From Pedobacter rhizosphaerae (GTDB lineage Bacteria > Bacteroidota > Bacteroidia > Sphingobacteriales > Sphingobacteriaceae), in NCBI RefSeq assembly GCF_900111155.1, contig NZ_FOGG01000008.1, positions 17,048 to 81,047 of the forward strand: a stretch of DNA of 64,000 bases, in the 5' to 3' direction. Both the position numbers and the translations under genes were made by a program. Position 1 is the stretch's first letter, and the number at the start of each line of letters is the position of its first letter. Positions 36,932-47,400 of this stretch are shown here, piece by piece. The notes under the pieces were generated by a model. It saw nothing but the letters and a program-made list of their open reading frames with translations, had not been told where the DNA came from and did not search any database.

Positions 36932-38800
36932 ATGGCAGAAGTAATTTATAACGACGACAGTATTCGATCATTAGACTGGAAGGAACATATCAGGCTGCGC
37001 CCCGGTATGTACATTGGTAAGCTTGGCGATGGCTCTGCTCAGGATGATGGAATCTACGTTTTGTTAAAGGAAATTGTAGATAACTCAATTGATGAGTTTG
37101 TAATGGGTACCGGAAAAACGATCGAAATCACCTTGTCTGAACAGAAGGTGAATGTTCGTGACTATGGCCGTGGCATTCCATTAGGAAAGGTGATCGATTG
37201 TGTGAGTAAAATAAATACAGGCGGTAAATATGACAGTAATGCCTTTCAAAAATCAGTTGGATTAAATGGCGTGGGTACAAAGGCTGTAAATGCGTTATCT
37301 ACGAGTTTTACTGTTCAATCTTATCGGGACGGTAAAACCAAGAAAGTGGAATTTACCAAAGGAGAAATTGTTACCGAACAACCTATTATTGACACCACGC
37401 AACGCAACGGTACAGCCATTACTTTTTATCCCGATGAAAGCATTTTCCGGAATTACCATTATATCCCGGATTTTGTAGAAAGTATGGTATGGAACTACGT
37501 GTTTCTAAATACGGGTTTGACCATTAACTTTAATAATCAAAAATACTTTTCTGAACGCGGTCTTTATGATTTGCTTTCTAAATTTAATAAACCCGAAGAA
37601 ATTCGTTATCCAATTATCCATTTAAAAGGTAACGATATTGAAATCGCCATGACCCATGGGCAGCAGTATGGTGAGGATTACCATTCTTTTGTGAATGGCC
37701 AACATACTACCCAGGGTGGAACACACCAGGCTGCTTTCCGCGAGGCGGTTGTAAAAACCGTTCGGGAGTTTTTCAAAAAAGAGTACGATGCTGCAGATAT
37801 TCGTTCGTCAATTATCGCTGCTGTTTCAGTTAGGGTTCAGGAGCCTGTTTTCGAATCGCAAACTAAAACCAAATTGGGCTCACTTAACGTTGGTCCTGAT
37901 GGGCCTTCTGTAAGGACCTTTGTAAACGATTTTGTGAAAAAGGAACTGGATGATTACCTGCACAAACATACAGAGGTTGCTGATGCTTTATTGAAGCGTA
38001 TTTTACAATCCGAAAGAGAACGCAAAGATATTGCGGGGATCAAAAAACTGGCGAATGACAGGGCTAAAAAAGCCTCCCTACACAATAAAAAACTTCGTGA
38101 TTGTAAAGTTCATTTCAACAGTACACACGAGAAAAGATATGAAACCACCTTATTTATCACAGAGGGAGATTCGGCATCGGGTTCTATTACCAAATCACGT
38201 GATGTAGATACACAGGCTGTATTTAGTTTAAAAGGTAAGCCGCTAAACTGTTATGAACTGACCAAAAAGGTAGTTTATGAGAATGAGGAGTTCAACTTGT
38301 TGCAACATGCATTAAATATTGAAGATGGGCTAGATGGCTTACATTATAATAATATTGTAATTGCTACGGATGCTGACGTGGATGGTATGCACATTCGCTT
38401 GTTGATGATGACTTTCTTCCTGCAGTTTTTTCCAGATTTAGTTAAGGCCGGCCATGTGTATATTTTGCAAACGCCCCTGTTTAGGGTTAGAAATAAAAAG
38501 GAAACCATTTATTGTTACAGTGATGAAGAACGCCGGAATGCAATAGAGAAATTAGGAAGTAAGCCTGAGATTACTCGCTTTAAAGGGCTGGGAGAAATTT
38601 CTCCTGATGAATTTGGTCTGTTTATCGGTAAAGACATCAGGCTGGACCCTGTGATTCTTAAAGATCAAACGATCAAGAGCTTGCTGGAATATTATATGGG
38701 TAAAAATACACCAGACAGACAGCAGCACATCATCAGAAACCTGCGCATTGAAAAAGATGAAGTAAAAGAAGACCCTAAACCGATTGAAGAGGTTGCATAA
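36932..38800 (+). CDS. parE: DNA topoisomerase IV subunit B
   Basis: 622 aa, type IIA ATPase subunit. GHKL domain with [13 protein letters not shown] and the GRGIPLG motif, then [13 protein letters not shown]; the transducer follows. The TOPRIM signature is TEGDSASGS, with [10 protein letters not shown]. The short length and absence of the GyrB insert fit ParE. It pairs with parC at 51873-54734, 13 kb away. The next gene (hybrid kinase) starts 34 bp downstream across a hairpin. Confidence 0.94.
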   Translation: MAEVIYNDDSIRSLDWKEHIRLRPGMYIGKLGDGSAQDDGIYVLLKEIVDNSIDEFVMGTGKTIEITLSEQKVNVRDYGRGIPLGKVIDCVSKINTGGKYDSNAFQKSVGLNGVGTKAVNALSTSFTVQSYRDGKTKKVEFTKGEIVTEQPIIDTTQRNGTAITFYPDESIFRNYHYIPDFVESMVWNYVFLNTGLTINFNNQKYFSERGLYDLLSKFNKPEEIRYPIIHLKGNDIEIAMTHGQQYGEDYHSFVNGQHTTQGGTHQAAFREAVVKTVREFFKKEYDAADIRSSIIAAVSVRVQEPVFESQTKTKLGSLNVGPDGPSVRTFVNDFVKKELDDYLHKHTEVADALLKRILQSERERKDIAGIKKLANDRAKKASLHNKKLRDCKVHFNSTHEKRYETTLFITEGDSASGSITKSRDVDTQAVFSLKGKPLNCYELTKKVVYENEEFNLLQHALNIEDGLDGLHYNNIVIATDADVDGMHIRLLMMTFFLQFFPDLVKAGHVYILQTPLFRVRNKKETIYCYSDEERRNAIEKLGSKPEITRFKGLGEISPDEFGLFIGKDIRLDPVILKDQTIKSLLEYYMGKNTPDRQQHIIRNLRIEKDEVKEDPKPIEEVA

Positions 38801-38806
38801 AATTCG

Positions 38807-38832
38807 GCGTTGATCGTTACACAAATCAACGC
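38807..38832 (+). promoter_or_regulatory. Hairpin directly before a TTG start
   Basis: Perfect 8-bp arms, GCGTTGAT at 38807-38814 and ATCAACGC at 38825-38832, 10-nt loop, ending 2 bp before the TTG at 38835. It has no T-run, so it is not an intrinsic terminator; more likely it affects initiation or mRNA stability between parE and the kinase gene. Confidence 0.5.
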
Positions 38833-38834
38833 TA

Positions 38835-40973
38835 TTGAAAACAAAAAAGAACACTGCGCTTAAGTACATCATTGTAATCGCCTTAATCTTATTGATTTTG
38901 GTATTAACAATTAGTTCATTCATCAATTTATCAAAAGTACCCTTATCAAAATCGGTTGATAAGATGATTAAGGTACAGAAGGATTTCTCCAAATTGGATA
39001 GTTGTATTTTTAAACTATATAATGCAGAGAATAGTTGTAGAATGTATGTTGCCAGTGGGAAAACTGCTCATTACAAAGATTTTGAGCGGGAAATAAAGGC
39101 TGTTGCTACTATTATGGATACCATAGAGCAACAGGATATAAAAGAAAAAGCACTTTCAAAAGAAAGTTTTGGGCAGCTCTTACTCCAGAAGAAGTTAAGA
39201 ACTGCCCAATTTATACAGCTCCGGAGGCTTTCAGATAGCCTGATCAATTTTTCCTATTACGTAGATCACTTTGTGGCGCATAAAAGTCTAAAAAGCCAGC
39301 TTTTTACGGCGCGACAATTTAAAAGTATCGTCCATATTGATACCATTAAGCCTAAAACTGTAGCAGCACCTAAAAAGAAGCTTTTGGGAAGAATATTTGC
39401 AGCGATATCCAATAAGAAGGGTAAGGAGGCCGATACAGCACAATCGACAACCGTAAAAACGATAATTTCAGCTGATACTTCTTCCGTTAATGTTGCTTAT
39501 AATAAACTTCAGCTTAAAACGATAAATGAATATTATCAAAAACTGTATAAGATTAATACAAAATTAAAGGATAAAGAAATTGCACTTTTAGATGCTAATC
39601 ATTTATTAATTAATAGTATAGTTGAGGGATTAAAACAATATAAAATAAAAGAGCATACCTATTACTCCTCTATTCAGCAGGTAGCTAATGCTTCTATTTT
39701 GGAGACTATTAAAAAGATCGATACTTTCAGTCTCATTGTCTTCATCCTCCTGATTACCTTAATTATTTTCATTTTCTATGCGATATATAAATTATATCAG
39801 AATGAAAGAAAGTTAATAGCCTACAGTAATAAAGTTTCATTAAATGCCATTTCAAAAGGTAAGTTTTTGGCCAATATGAGTCATGAAATCAGAACACCAT
39901 TGAATTCTATAATTGGCTTTTCTGAGCAGTTAACGCAGTTGGAGTTGGCAGGTAAGCAAAAAGAGCAACTGGGGGCAATCCGGAATTCATCCCTCATATT
40001 GTTGGATGTAGTAAATGATATTCTTGATTTTTCGAAATACGAAATTGGAAAGGTAAGCTTAGAGAAAAGGCCATTTTCGCCCTATTCGGCAATAAAAGAT
40101 ATTTTTGAAAGTATTAAAATTCAATCTGGAACAAAACAAATTGGATTCGAGTTGAACTGGACTAGGGATCAGACGATTTTCGTACTTGGAGATCCCTTGA
40201 GGTTAAAACAAATAGTAATTAACTTGTTAGGGAATGCAATCAAATTCACCCACACAGGAAAAGTAACATTGATTGGAAGTTTAAAACCAGAAACAGGTAA
40301 GAAATTAAGGTTAAAGGTAAGTGTTATTGACACGGGACTTGGAATAAGCAAGGAAAACCAGGAAGTGATTTTTGATGAATTTGCTCAGGTTTATTATTCT
40401 TCTACCAAACAATCTTATCAGGGAACAGGATTAGGTCTTGCCATATGCAAAAGGATTGTAGAGTTACACGGCGGAAACATTGAAGTGAATAGCGAGGAGA
40501 ACAAAGGATCAATCTTTTCATTTGAAATCCCATATGAACAAATAGATCAAGCTGAAGTTAAAAATGGTTCGGTTAATCAAGTTATAGATAATCAGCGACT
40601 GGCGGGTAAAAGAATTTTGTTGGCCGAAGATAATGCATTGAATATTCTATTGGCCAAAACTATCCTGGAAAAATATGAAGTAATTTTTGATTCAGCAAAT
40701 GACGGAAAAGAGGCTTTGGAATTGTTTAATCACAAAACTTACGATATCATCTTAACCGATGTTCAGATGCCAGAGATGGGAGGGGTAGAGCTGGCAAAGG
40801 AAATTAGAGCACATGCCAGCGAGGATAAAAGAACCATTCCTGTTTTGGGTATTACTGCTAATATCATGCAAGAAGATCGTGTAGTTTACCTAAAATCGGG
40901 CATGAATGAATTGGTTATAAAGCCCTTTTTGGAGCAAGAGCTTTTGGATAAAATTCTAAAATTTATTCGATAG
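38835..40973 (+). CDS. Hybrid sensor histidine kinase with C-terminal receiver
   Basis: 712 aa. Membrane segment ~10-31, a long helical and Lys-rich periplasmic region (~32-297), a second segment ~298-320, then HisKA with FLANMSHEIRTPLNSIIG (His350), HATPase_c (NLLGNAIKFT, DTGLGISKEN, GTGLGLAICKR) and a receiver with DVQMPEMGG (Asp642). The start is a TTG at 38835; the next ATG would remove the first membrane segment, so TTG is the likely start. No separate response regulator is beside it, so output may pass through its own receiver to a histidine phosphotransfer protein. Signal unknown. Confidence 0.9.
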   Translation: MKTKKNTALKYIIVIALILLILVLTISSFINLSKVPLSKSVDKMIKVQKDFSKLDSCIFKLYNAENSCRMYVASGKTAHYKDFEREIKAVATIMDTIEQQDIKEKALSKESFGQLLLQKKLRTAQFIQLRRLSDSLINFSYYVDHFVAHKSLKSQLFTARQFKSIVHIDTIKPKTVAAPKKKLLGRIFAAISNKKGKEADTAQSTTVKTIISADTSSVNVAYNKLQLKTINEYYQKLYKINTKLKDKEIALLDANHLLINSIVEGLKQYKIKEHTYYSSIQQVANASILETIKKIDTFSLIVFILLITLIIFIFYAIYKLYQNERKLIAYSNKVSLNAISKGKFLANMSHEIRTPLNSIIGFSEQLTQLELAGKQKEQLGAIRNSSLILLDVVNDILDFSKYEIGKVSLEKRPFSPYSAIKDIFESIKIQSGTKQIGFELNWTRDQTIFVLGDPLRLKQIVINLLGNAIKFTHTGKVTLIGSLKPETGKKLRLKVSVIDTGLGISKENQEVIFDEFAQVYYSSTKQSYQGTGLGLAICKRIVELHGGNIEVNSEENKGSIFSFEIPYEQIDQAEVKNGSVNQVIDNQRLAGKRILLAEDNALNILLAKTILEKYEVIFDSANDGKEALELFNHKTYDIILTDVQMPEMGGVELAKEIRAHASEDKRTIPVLGITANIMQEDRVVYLKSGMNELVIKPFLEQELLDKILKFIR

Positions 40974-41039
40974 ATTCTTTATTCTTTCAACCACCTTAGA
41001 TATATAAGGCCTTGTAGCGAGAGGAGTTTTTATACTATG

Positions 41040-41080
41040 TTCTTGATACTAAATACTTGATACTAGATTCTTGATACTTT
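41040..41080. repeat. TTGATACTA short repeats
   Basis: TTCTTGATACT, ACTTGATACTA and TTCTTGATACT follow each other within 41 bp between the convergent kinase and yihY genes. The words are of the same kind as the start of the window (TTTATACTAAATACTAAC). Confidence 0.5.
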
Positions 41081-41091
41081 TCTCTTCCCCA

Positions 41092-42105
41092 CTAATCGCG
41101 CACATTCACTGTATCTTCGGGGTGTTGCGGAGGCAAAACATCAACTTTCTTTTCAATAATCGTAATTTTAGTATGCACTGCATATTTACTTGGGCTAATC
41201 CCCCCATCGTATTTTTCTGAATAAGCTTGGGTAAATTCTGCCCCAAAATAGAGTATAATTGAGGTATAATATATCCACAATAAAATCACAATGATAGAGC
41301 TGGCGGCACCAAATGCAGAGCCGGGATTACCTTTTTCAATATAAATACCGATTATATATTTACCCAATCCAAAAAGAACTGCTGTAAATAATGCGCCAAT
41401 AATGGCCGATTTCCATTTGATATTTACATCGGGTAGCACTTTAAATATGATGGTAAACACAGCAGTTACCGCTGCTATCGTAATTACATTGTTCAGAATG
41501 TAGATTAAAAGTGCCATGGTATCATTGGCAACCGGTATCACATCATCTATCTTACTTTCAGATAATAGGGAAACCAGTTTTTCGCCTAAACCTACCACCA
41601 AACCGTTAATTACCAAAGAAACTAAAAGCAGGAAGCCCATAGATACCACCAGTGAAAAGGAGAGGAGCCTGTTGGTAATCATTTTTAGCCAACCCTTTTT
41701 GGGGACAGCCTTTACCTTCCAGATGAGGTTTATGCTGTCTTGAATTTCTATAAATATTGCTGTAGCACCTACTACTAAAGTTGCAATACCAATAATCAAA
41801 CCAAGTGTAGATTGACCTGTTTTATTGGCATTCTCTACGAATCCTTTAATTTGAAGAGCAGCCTTGTCGCCAACCAATTCAGTTACCTCTACGAAAAACT
41901 TGTCGCGTGTTTTCATCTTATCTCCAAAAAATAAAGTTGCAGATGAAAGCACGATAATGATTAAGGGAGTGAGAGAGAAAATTGTATAGTAGGCCAGTGA
42001 AGCACTTAATTTTGTTACTCTATCTTCTATAAAACCTTTCCCTGCGGCTATAAAGAGATGATATATTGCTATAAAAAAATGCTTTACTTTTCTAACTAAC
42101 TTCAT
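41092..42105 (-). CDS. YihY/virulence factor BrkB family membrane protein
   Basis: 337 aa, about six membrane segments. LSASLAYYTIFSLTPLIIIVLS near residue 30 and GAASSIIVILLWIYYTSIILYFGAEFTQAYSE near 265 are the family marks. Once annotated as RNase BN, but family members are membrane proteins of uncertain function. It lies 5 bp downstream of tamL and probably belongs to the tamB-tamL operon. Confidence 0.9.
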   Translation of the reverse strand: MKLVRKVKHFFIAIYHLFIAAGKGFIEDRVTKLSASLAYYTIFSLTPLIIIVLSSATLFFGDKMKTRDKFFVEVTELVGDKAALQIKGFVENANKTGQSTLGLIIGIATLVVGATAIFIEIQDSINLIWKVKAVPKKGWLKMITNRLLSFSLVVSMGFLLLVSLVINGLVVGLGEKLVSLLSESKIDDVIPVANDTMALLIYILNNVITIAAVTAVFTIIFKVLPDVNIKWKSAIIGALFTAVLFGLGKYIIGIYIEKGNPGSAFGAASSIIVILLWIYYTSIILYFGAEFTQAYSEKYDGGISPSKYAVHTKITIIEKKVDVLPPQHPEDTVNVRD

Positions 42106-42110
42106 AAGAT

Positions 42111-44432
42111 CTAAAAAGGGTATCCGATACCAATATTGTAAATTAAATTCTGTTTTCTCCAGTCTTTGTTGCCAAAATCAATGTCGTCTATCACCCAGCG
42201 CTGACCAGAAGGTAAATACGGTTTGCGAATTGGAAAGGCCACATCCAGGCGAATAACAAAGATAGTCGCATCTACACGTACACCTGCACCCGTACCCACG
42301 GCCATTTCTTTAAAGGCGTTTTTCAATTTAAATTCTGAACCAGGTCTGGCAGAACCAGGCTCATCAGGATTACCCAGATCTTCTTTTCTTAACCAGATAT
42401 TACCAGCGTCGGCAAATACTGCGCCATATAATATGCTTACCAGTTTGAATCGTAATTCGGTATTGAGCATCAGTTTAACATCTCCACCCTGATCTGCAAA
42501 GATTGCATCGTCGGGAACTTTATAGGTTCCTGGTCCCAATGTTCTGGCAGGAAAAGCCCGGATATCATTACTACCACCTGCAAAAAACTGCCTGACAAAG
42601 GGTAATGATGTGCTGTTTCCATAGGCATATCCATAACCAAGATTCAACCGGTTGGCCCAAATCAGGTTACGGTTAATTTTATAGTAATCTCTAAAATCGG
42701 CTTCTACCCGAATAAATTGCGTTAGCGGAACATTGAAAATAGACTTCTGTCCATTTTCATCTTTGGGTATAAACATTCCCCATACATTTCCACCTGTTTC
42801 TAAGCCCCCATAGAAATACATATTGTTTCTTCTCGAATCTTCCATCTGGTTAGTATACGTAAAGTTGTAATTACTTCCGATGATGAATTGACGTTCCAAG
42901 GTTGTTCTGAGCAAAGGGTTAGTAGCATATAACCGCTGTTCAACGCTATCCGAAGGAAAACCAGGTTTTACAAAGTTTACCGAGATCGGATTGAAAGTAT
43001 GCTCTTTATATTGGTTTTCTTTAAAGTTATAACCAAATTCTCCCTTAAATGAGCTCAGGTTATATTCAGAGCCTCTATTAATGAATTGATAAGAAAGTGA
43101 TGCTATGGTTTTAGGGATAAAGGCATTTGTACTATTCGGTTTGTAGAAGGGCACAATAAAGCGCGGGAAAGTTAATTTACCTTCCGCAGTAAGCGATAAA
43201 GAGTTTTTCCCTTGGGATGTTCCTTTTACCTGAGTTTCAAACCCACCACTTACACTTACATCCAGTTGTTCTGCGCCCCTGAATAAATTACGGGTAGTTT
43301 GGGTAACCTTTACTTCAGAACCCACAAAGTTGTTCGATTTGCTCGTTCCGGTCACGGAGAAACTCAATGAGTTTTTCTTTAAAGGCGTGAGGTAAATATT
43401 CAGATCGAGCTGGTTATTTTTAAAACTATCTATGGGTAAAAACTCGGCCCTAACATCTTGAAAAGCACCAATATTAACCATCCTGTTTAAGGATTGATTG
43501 TGATCCTTCCGGTTATAGTATTCTCCTTTTTGAAAGAAAACTAAACGGTCGAAAAGTCTTGGCTTAAAGGTATTCCTGTTATCATAAATATTAAAATCAT
43601 GGTATTGCAAAGGTTTTAACCGGCGTAAAACACTATCTCTCCGTAAGGTGTAATTAGGGTAGATATTAATATTTTTAATGGTGTAGGGCTTTAAACCGGC
43701 ATCTGGGGCAATATCTTTAACCTTAACCCGAATGTTCACCAAGTTTTTTCCAATGGTGCTATCTACCTGGAGGATTAAGTACTCAGGACTAAAATAAAAA
43801 TACCCGGCTTCTTTCAGGTCATTGTCTATGCGGATGCGTTCATTTTTATACACATCCAGGTCGTAGAAATTCCCAACTTTTAATAAACTCTCGTTTTTGT
43901 GTTGGTTAATAATATTGGTTAAAACCCCTGAATCAGGAGGAAAGGTAATTTTATTGATTTTATATCTATTTCCTGTATTGGCCGTATATACTGCCTTTCC
44001 CTTTTTGGCTTTTACATTTAAAACTGTATCGCCTGTTACTTGGGCCTGCAAATATCCCTGACTAATGAGGTAACTTGTCAATACATCGTTATTGTACTTT
44101 AGTTTAACATCGTTTACCAGAACAGGTGGTTCGCCTTTTCTCCTTAACCAGTTTCTAAAACCCTTTGGCTTTTTAGGCTCTCCGGCCAGGTTATAAATGG
44201 CAAGTTTGTATTTAATGCCTAAAATAGATTTATTTGGTTGGGGCCTGGTTTTAGCTTCGAGATCTTGTTTTACTTGTTTCTGATTGTCTATTCTGGCTGA
44301 AGAATCGGGATTAATATCCACCTCAGCACCTGTGTATAGGTATTGACCTGGCTTTAGCGATTTGGTAGAACTACATCCGGCCCAAACTAAGCAGGCCAGA
44401 ACAAATAATGATGGTCTAATTAGTTTTTTCAT
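42111..44432 (-). CDS. tamL: TamL, lipidated TamA-type outer-membrane BamA-family protein
   Basis: 773 aa. Lipoprotein signal ending VWAGC (Cys20), then the SLKPGQYLYTGAEVDI segment typical of Bacteroidota TamL. POTRA-like repeats (~30-330), then the 16-strand barrel domain ending YNIGIGYPF, with FFAGGSNDIRAFP matching the Omp85 region including the conserved RGF/RAF-type motif. It works with TamB in outer-membrane lipid or protein transport. Its ATG overlaps the end of tamB by 17 bp. Symbol assigned from architecture. Confidence 0.88.
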   Translation of the reverse strand: MKKLIRPSLFVLACLVWAGCSSTKSLKPGQYLYTGAEVDINPDSSARIDNQKQVKQDLEAKTRPQPNKSILGIKYKLAIYNLAGEPKKPKGFRNWLRRKGEPPVLVNDVKLKYNNDVLTSYLISQGYLQAQVTGDTVLNVKAKKGKAVYTANTGNRYKINKITFPPDSGVLTNIINQHKNESLLKVGNFYDLDVYKNERIRIDNDLKEAGYFYFSPEYLILQVDSTIGKNLVNIRVKVKDIAPDAGLKPYTIKNINIYPNYTLRRDSVLRRLKPLQYHDFNIYDNRNTFKPRLFDRLVFFQKGEYYNRKDHNQSLNRMVNIGAFQDVRAEFLPIDSFKNNQLDLNIYLTPLKKNSLSFSVTGTSKSNNFVGSEVKVTQTTRNLFRGAEQLDVSVSGGFETQVKGTSQGKNSLSLTAEGKLTFPRFIVPFYKPNSTNAFIPKTIASLSYQFINRGSEYNLSSFKGEFGYNFKENQYKEHTFNPISVNFVKPGFPSDSVEQRLYATNPLLRTTLERQFIIGSNYNFTYTNQMEDSRRNNMYFYGGLETGGNVWGMFIPKDENGQKSIFNVPLTQFIRVEADFRDYYKINRNLIWANRLNLGYGYAYGNSTSLPFVRQFFAGGSNDIRAFPARTLGPGTYKVPDDAIFADQGGDVKLMLNTELRFKLVSILYGAVFADAGNIWLRKEDLGNPDEPGSARPGSEFKLKNAFKEMAVGTGAGVRVDATIFVIRLDVAFPIRKPYLPSGQRWVIDDIDFGNKDWRKQNLIYNIGIGYPF

Positions 44433-47400
44433 TCGGTTGTTTTTGTTCCATATTTCTTAATCTTACTCTTTTCTTTTGGAAAATCTCTTTGAACCTATTA
44501 TAATCCACTACCAGGGTGAAGCCCAGTCCTGTTTCAATAATTTGGCCCTCAATTACACTTTCATTCTGATTTCTCCTGTATGCCCGCAAGCGATATCTTC
44601 CATCGGCAGAGAGGGCATATTCTACGTTAACATTACCGGCAATATTGGTGGCGTTTTGACCAGGAGCCTGCGGGCCTTCCAAGCCGAATGAGCTTCCAAC
44701 AGTTACAGTTAGCCTGTCGTTCAATAATTTTTTAGATAAACCCACTTCCAGATCGGTTTTCTGTTGCAACGATCCCGTTGAGTAATCTTCTGATGAATTG
44801 ACACCAAAGTTCAACTCTACACCTTGAATTAAATCTGATGCCAGGTTGTTCAGTTGCTCTTCTAATAATTTACTTACGCTAGAGCGTGCAAGTGTTGAAA
44901 GGCCACCTCCACCGCCAGCAAGACTTTGAAAGGGATTGTTGGCAATGAAACGTTCAAAGGCCAGTAAAGCAAAAACCTGTTTGTTTAATTCGCTCTCGTT
45001 ACGGTTTACGTTTATTAATTTGGTGTAAACCTGACCATCTAATGCCCCTCGTTCATTTTCTGGTAAATCAATTTTGAAAGAGATAGTCGGTTTTAATAAT
45101 TCACCTTTCATCATCAGATATACCTGAAACGGAAGCTTGGTTTTCGCCTGTGCATAATCCGGATCATTTAATAAATCAATTGGTGCTGCATTAACCTCAT
45201 AAAGCGCGGTTAAATTTACATTGGCTGCGGTAGGTTCACCTGTCCATATAATCGTACTTCCTTTAACAATTTTAAAATCTCTTTTTACCACGGCAACCGT
45301 TAAGTTGTAAGAGCCCTCTACCACTTCATAACGACCGGTCATACTCATTTTGCCACTTGGATCCATGGTAAAGTTTAAATCGGCATCGCCTCTAACTTTT
45401 AAATTATCACCGTTAGATGGATCTACAACAACATTCAACTCTGCCTGTGGATCAATATTAATATCGGCAACCAAGTTGAAGCCTTTAATGGGTGATTTAC
45501 TAATGCTGTCTACCTTCAATGCTTTTTGGCCGTTAAATGGCGGGGCATCTTCATCAATAAATTGGACAATCCCTTCTTGATCAATAATTGCAGGATCGTT
45601 GGCAGGTAAGGCAAAGAAGAACTTGGTACCTTTGTTTACCTTTACATTCATATTGATGTCGGGCTGATTAAGATCCCCGCGAACTTTTATATCGCTCGTT
45701 ACAAAAACAGTCCCGTAAATCATCTCATTATTTGCTGCCGTAGAGTTGATTAATCTGAAATTATTCATTCGAACATCTAATCCAAACTTGTAATCTTTAA
45801 AATCAGTAGTAGCAATTTTGCCATTAATAGTCGCTTTTTGATTCAAGGAATCAATCAACGTGAAATTATTAAAACTAATTCCTTCATTATTGAAGGAGAT
45901 TTTTTCATTTGGCATTCGGAAATATGAGTTCACGTAAGCCACATTGATACCTGCATTGTTAAAGGTTAAATCGCCCAATACTTTTGGAGCAGTAAGCTCA
46001 CCTTTTACCGTAAAAGCACCACTCACGTAGCCCGTTCCATTTTTAAGCTGGCCTGCCGATAAACTCTCTACATTTTTGAGTTCAATTTTGTCAATGTTAA
46101 TGGTTAAATCGAGTGCACTTTGAGGTGCAGTGTAATAGAAACCATTCGCCCTTAATTCATGCACGCCCGTTAAGGCAACATTTACCTCAAAGGCATTTTC
46201 CGTATTATTATTTACAGCTACCCTTAAAGTTCCCAGCTCATCCTTGAGGTAACGCAACTGGTCAATGCTTAAGTTGGCTTCAAATTTTGGATTACTAGCC
46301 AGATCTTTAACATTCGCGGTACCATTTAACCGGCCACCTACAAGGGTAGTATCTGTTTCTGCAAATTTTGTTAAGGTTTCCAGCTGAAAGTCTTTGAATT
46401 CTATCGCTAAAGGGGCATTTGGCTCAGTAGGATTACTGTTTATGCTTAAAGACTGGCCGCTGTTGCTAATTTGAAACTGGTTAACCAGGATACCTGATGA
46501 GCCGAACTGAATGTAATTCTCTGGCGATACCACCCATTTTTGATAATCGAGCAATAGTTTTTGCGGATCAAGGCTGAATTTGAAATCCTTCTCAATAGAT
46601 TGAAAGGTACCTCCGATAACATATTTGTTTTTCAACTGCCTGTCTCTCAAAAACACATTAACACCCAGGTTGTTGTTTGCAGCCTCACCGCTAAGCTCAG
46701 TATTAAATAGGGCAATTGAAGGACTTTGTAAACCCTTAACCGTTAAGCTATAGGTTATTTTATTATTGTCGTTGTTAATGTTTAAACGGGTAGTGTCTAT
46801 CTTGTAATCTCCATAAACAATCTGTGGGAAATTACCTTGAATTTGCAGACTATCCTTCTGAGTATCTATTAAGCCATAAAATTGAGAAGGTTTAAAGACC
46901 GTTAGTTCTGGCACAAATTGTTTTAGCAATTTGGAATCATAAACCTGAACGGCAAACCTTAAGCGTTGATCCGGAATTTTGGTCACCTTGCCAAAGGCAT
47001 AATATTTATTAATCTCATTGATCACAGCACTACCCACCTGACTTAACTGATACTTGCCATCAATTTTAGCAGAAAGAATTTCAGATTTAAGCGTAAGCTC
47101 ATTCTCGGTCGCTGTAGATTTTGCCCTCACCGAAATTGTATCTACGTTAATCCTTTGCTGATCTTTTACCACTTGCAAGCCCGTAACATCTACTGTTCCA
47201 TTTAAATAGTCGGCATCGGCCGTTTGGAGGTCTACTTTTACTACACCAGCAGCACTTAAAACCGTGGGACTAAAGTTTAAGGCTTGAAGATTAACCTGTT
47301 TTAGGTTTAAATCTGCTTTCACTGCCGGATATTTTCCCGCTAAGTTGACGTTGGCAGTCAAATTAAAGTTGGCATTGCTATCAGGCATACTGCTTTTGAT

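Noticed and set aside
40994..41009. CCTTA/TAAGG palindrome as a terminator of the hybrid kinase
   Set aside because: Only 5-bp arms and no T-run follow it.
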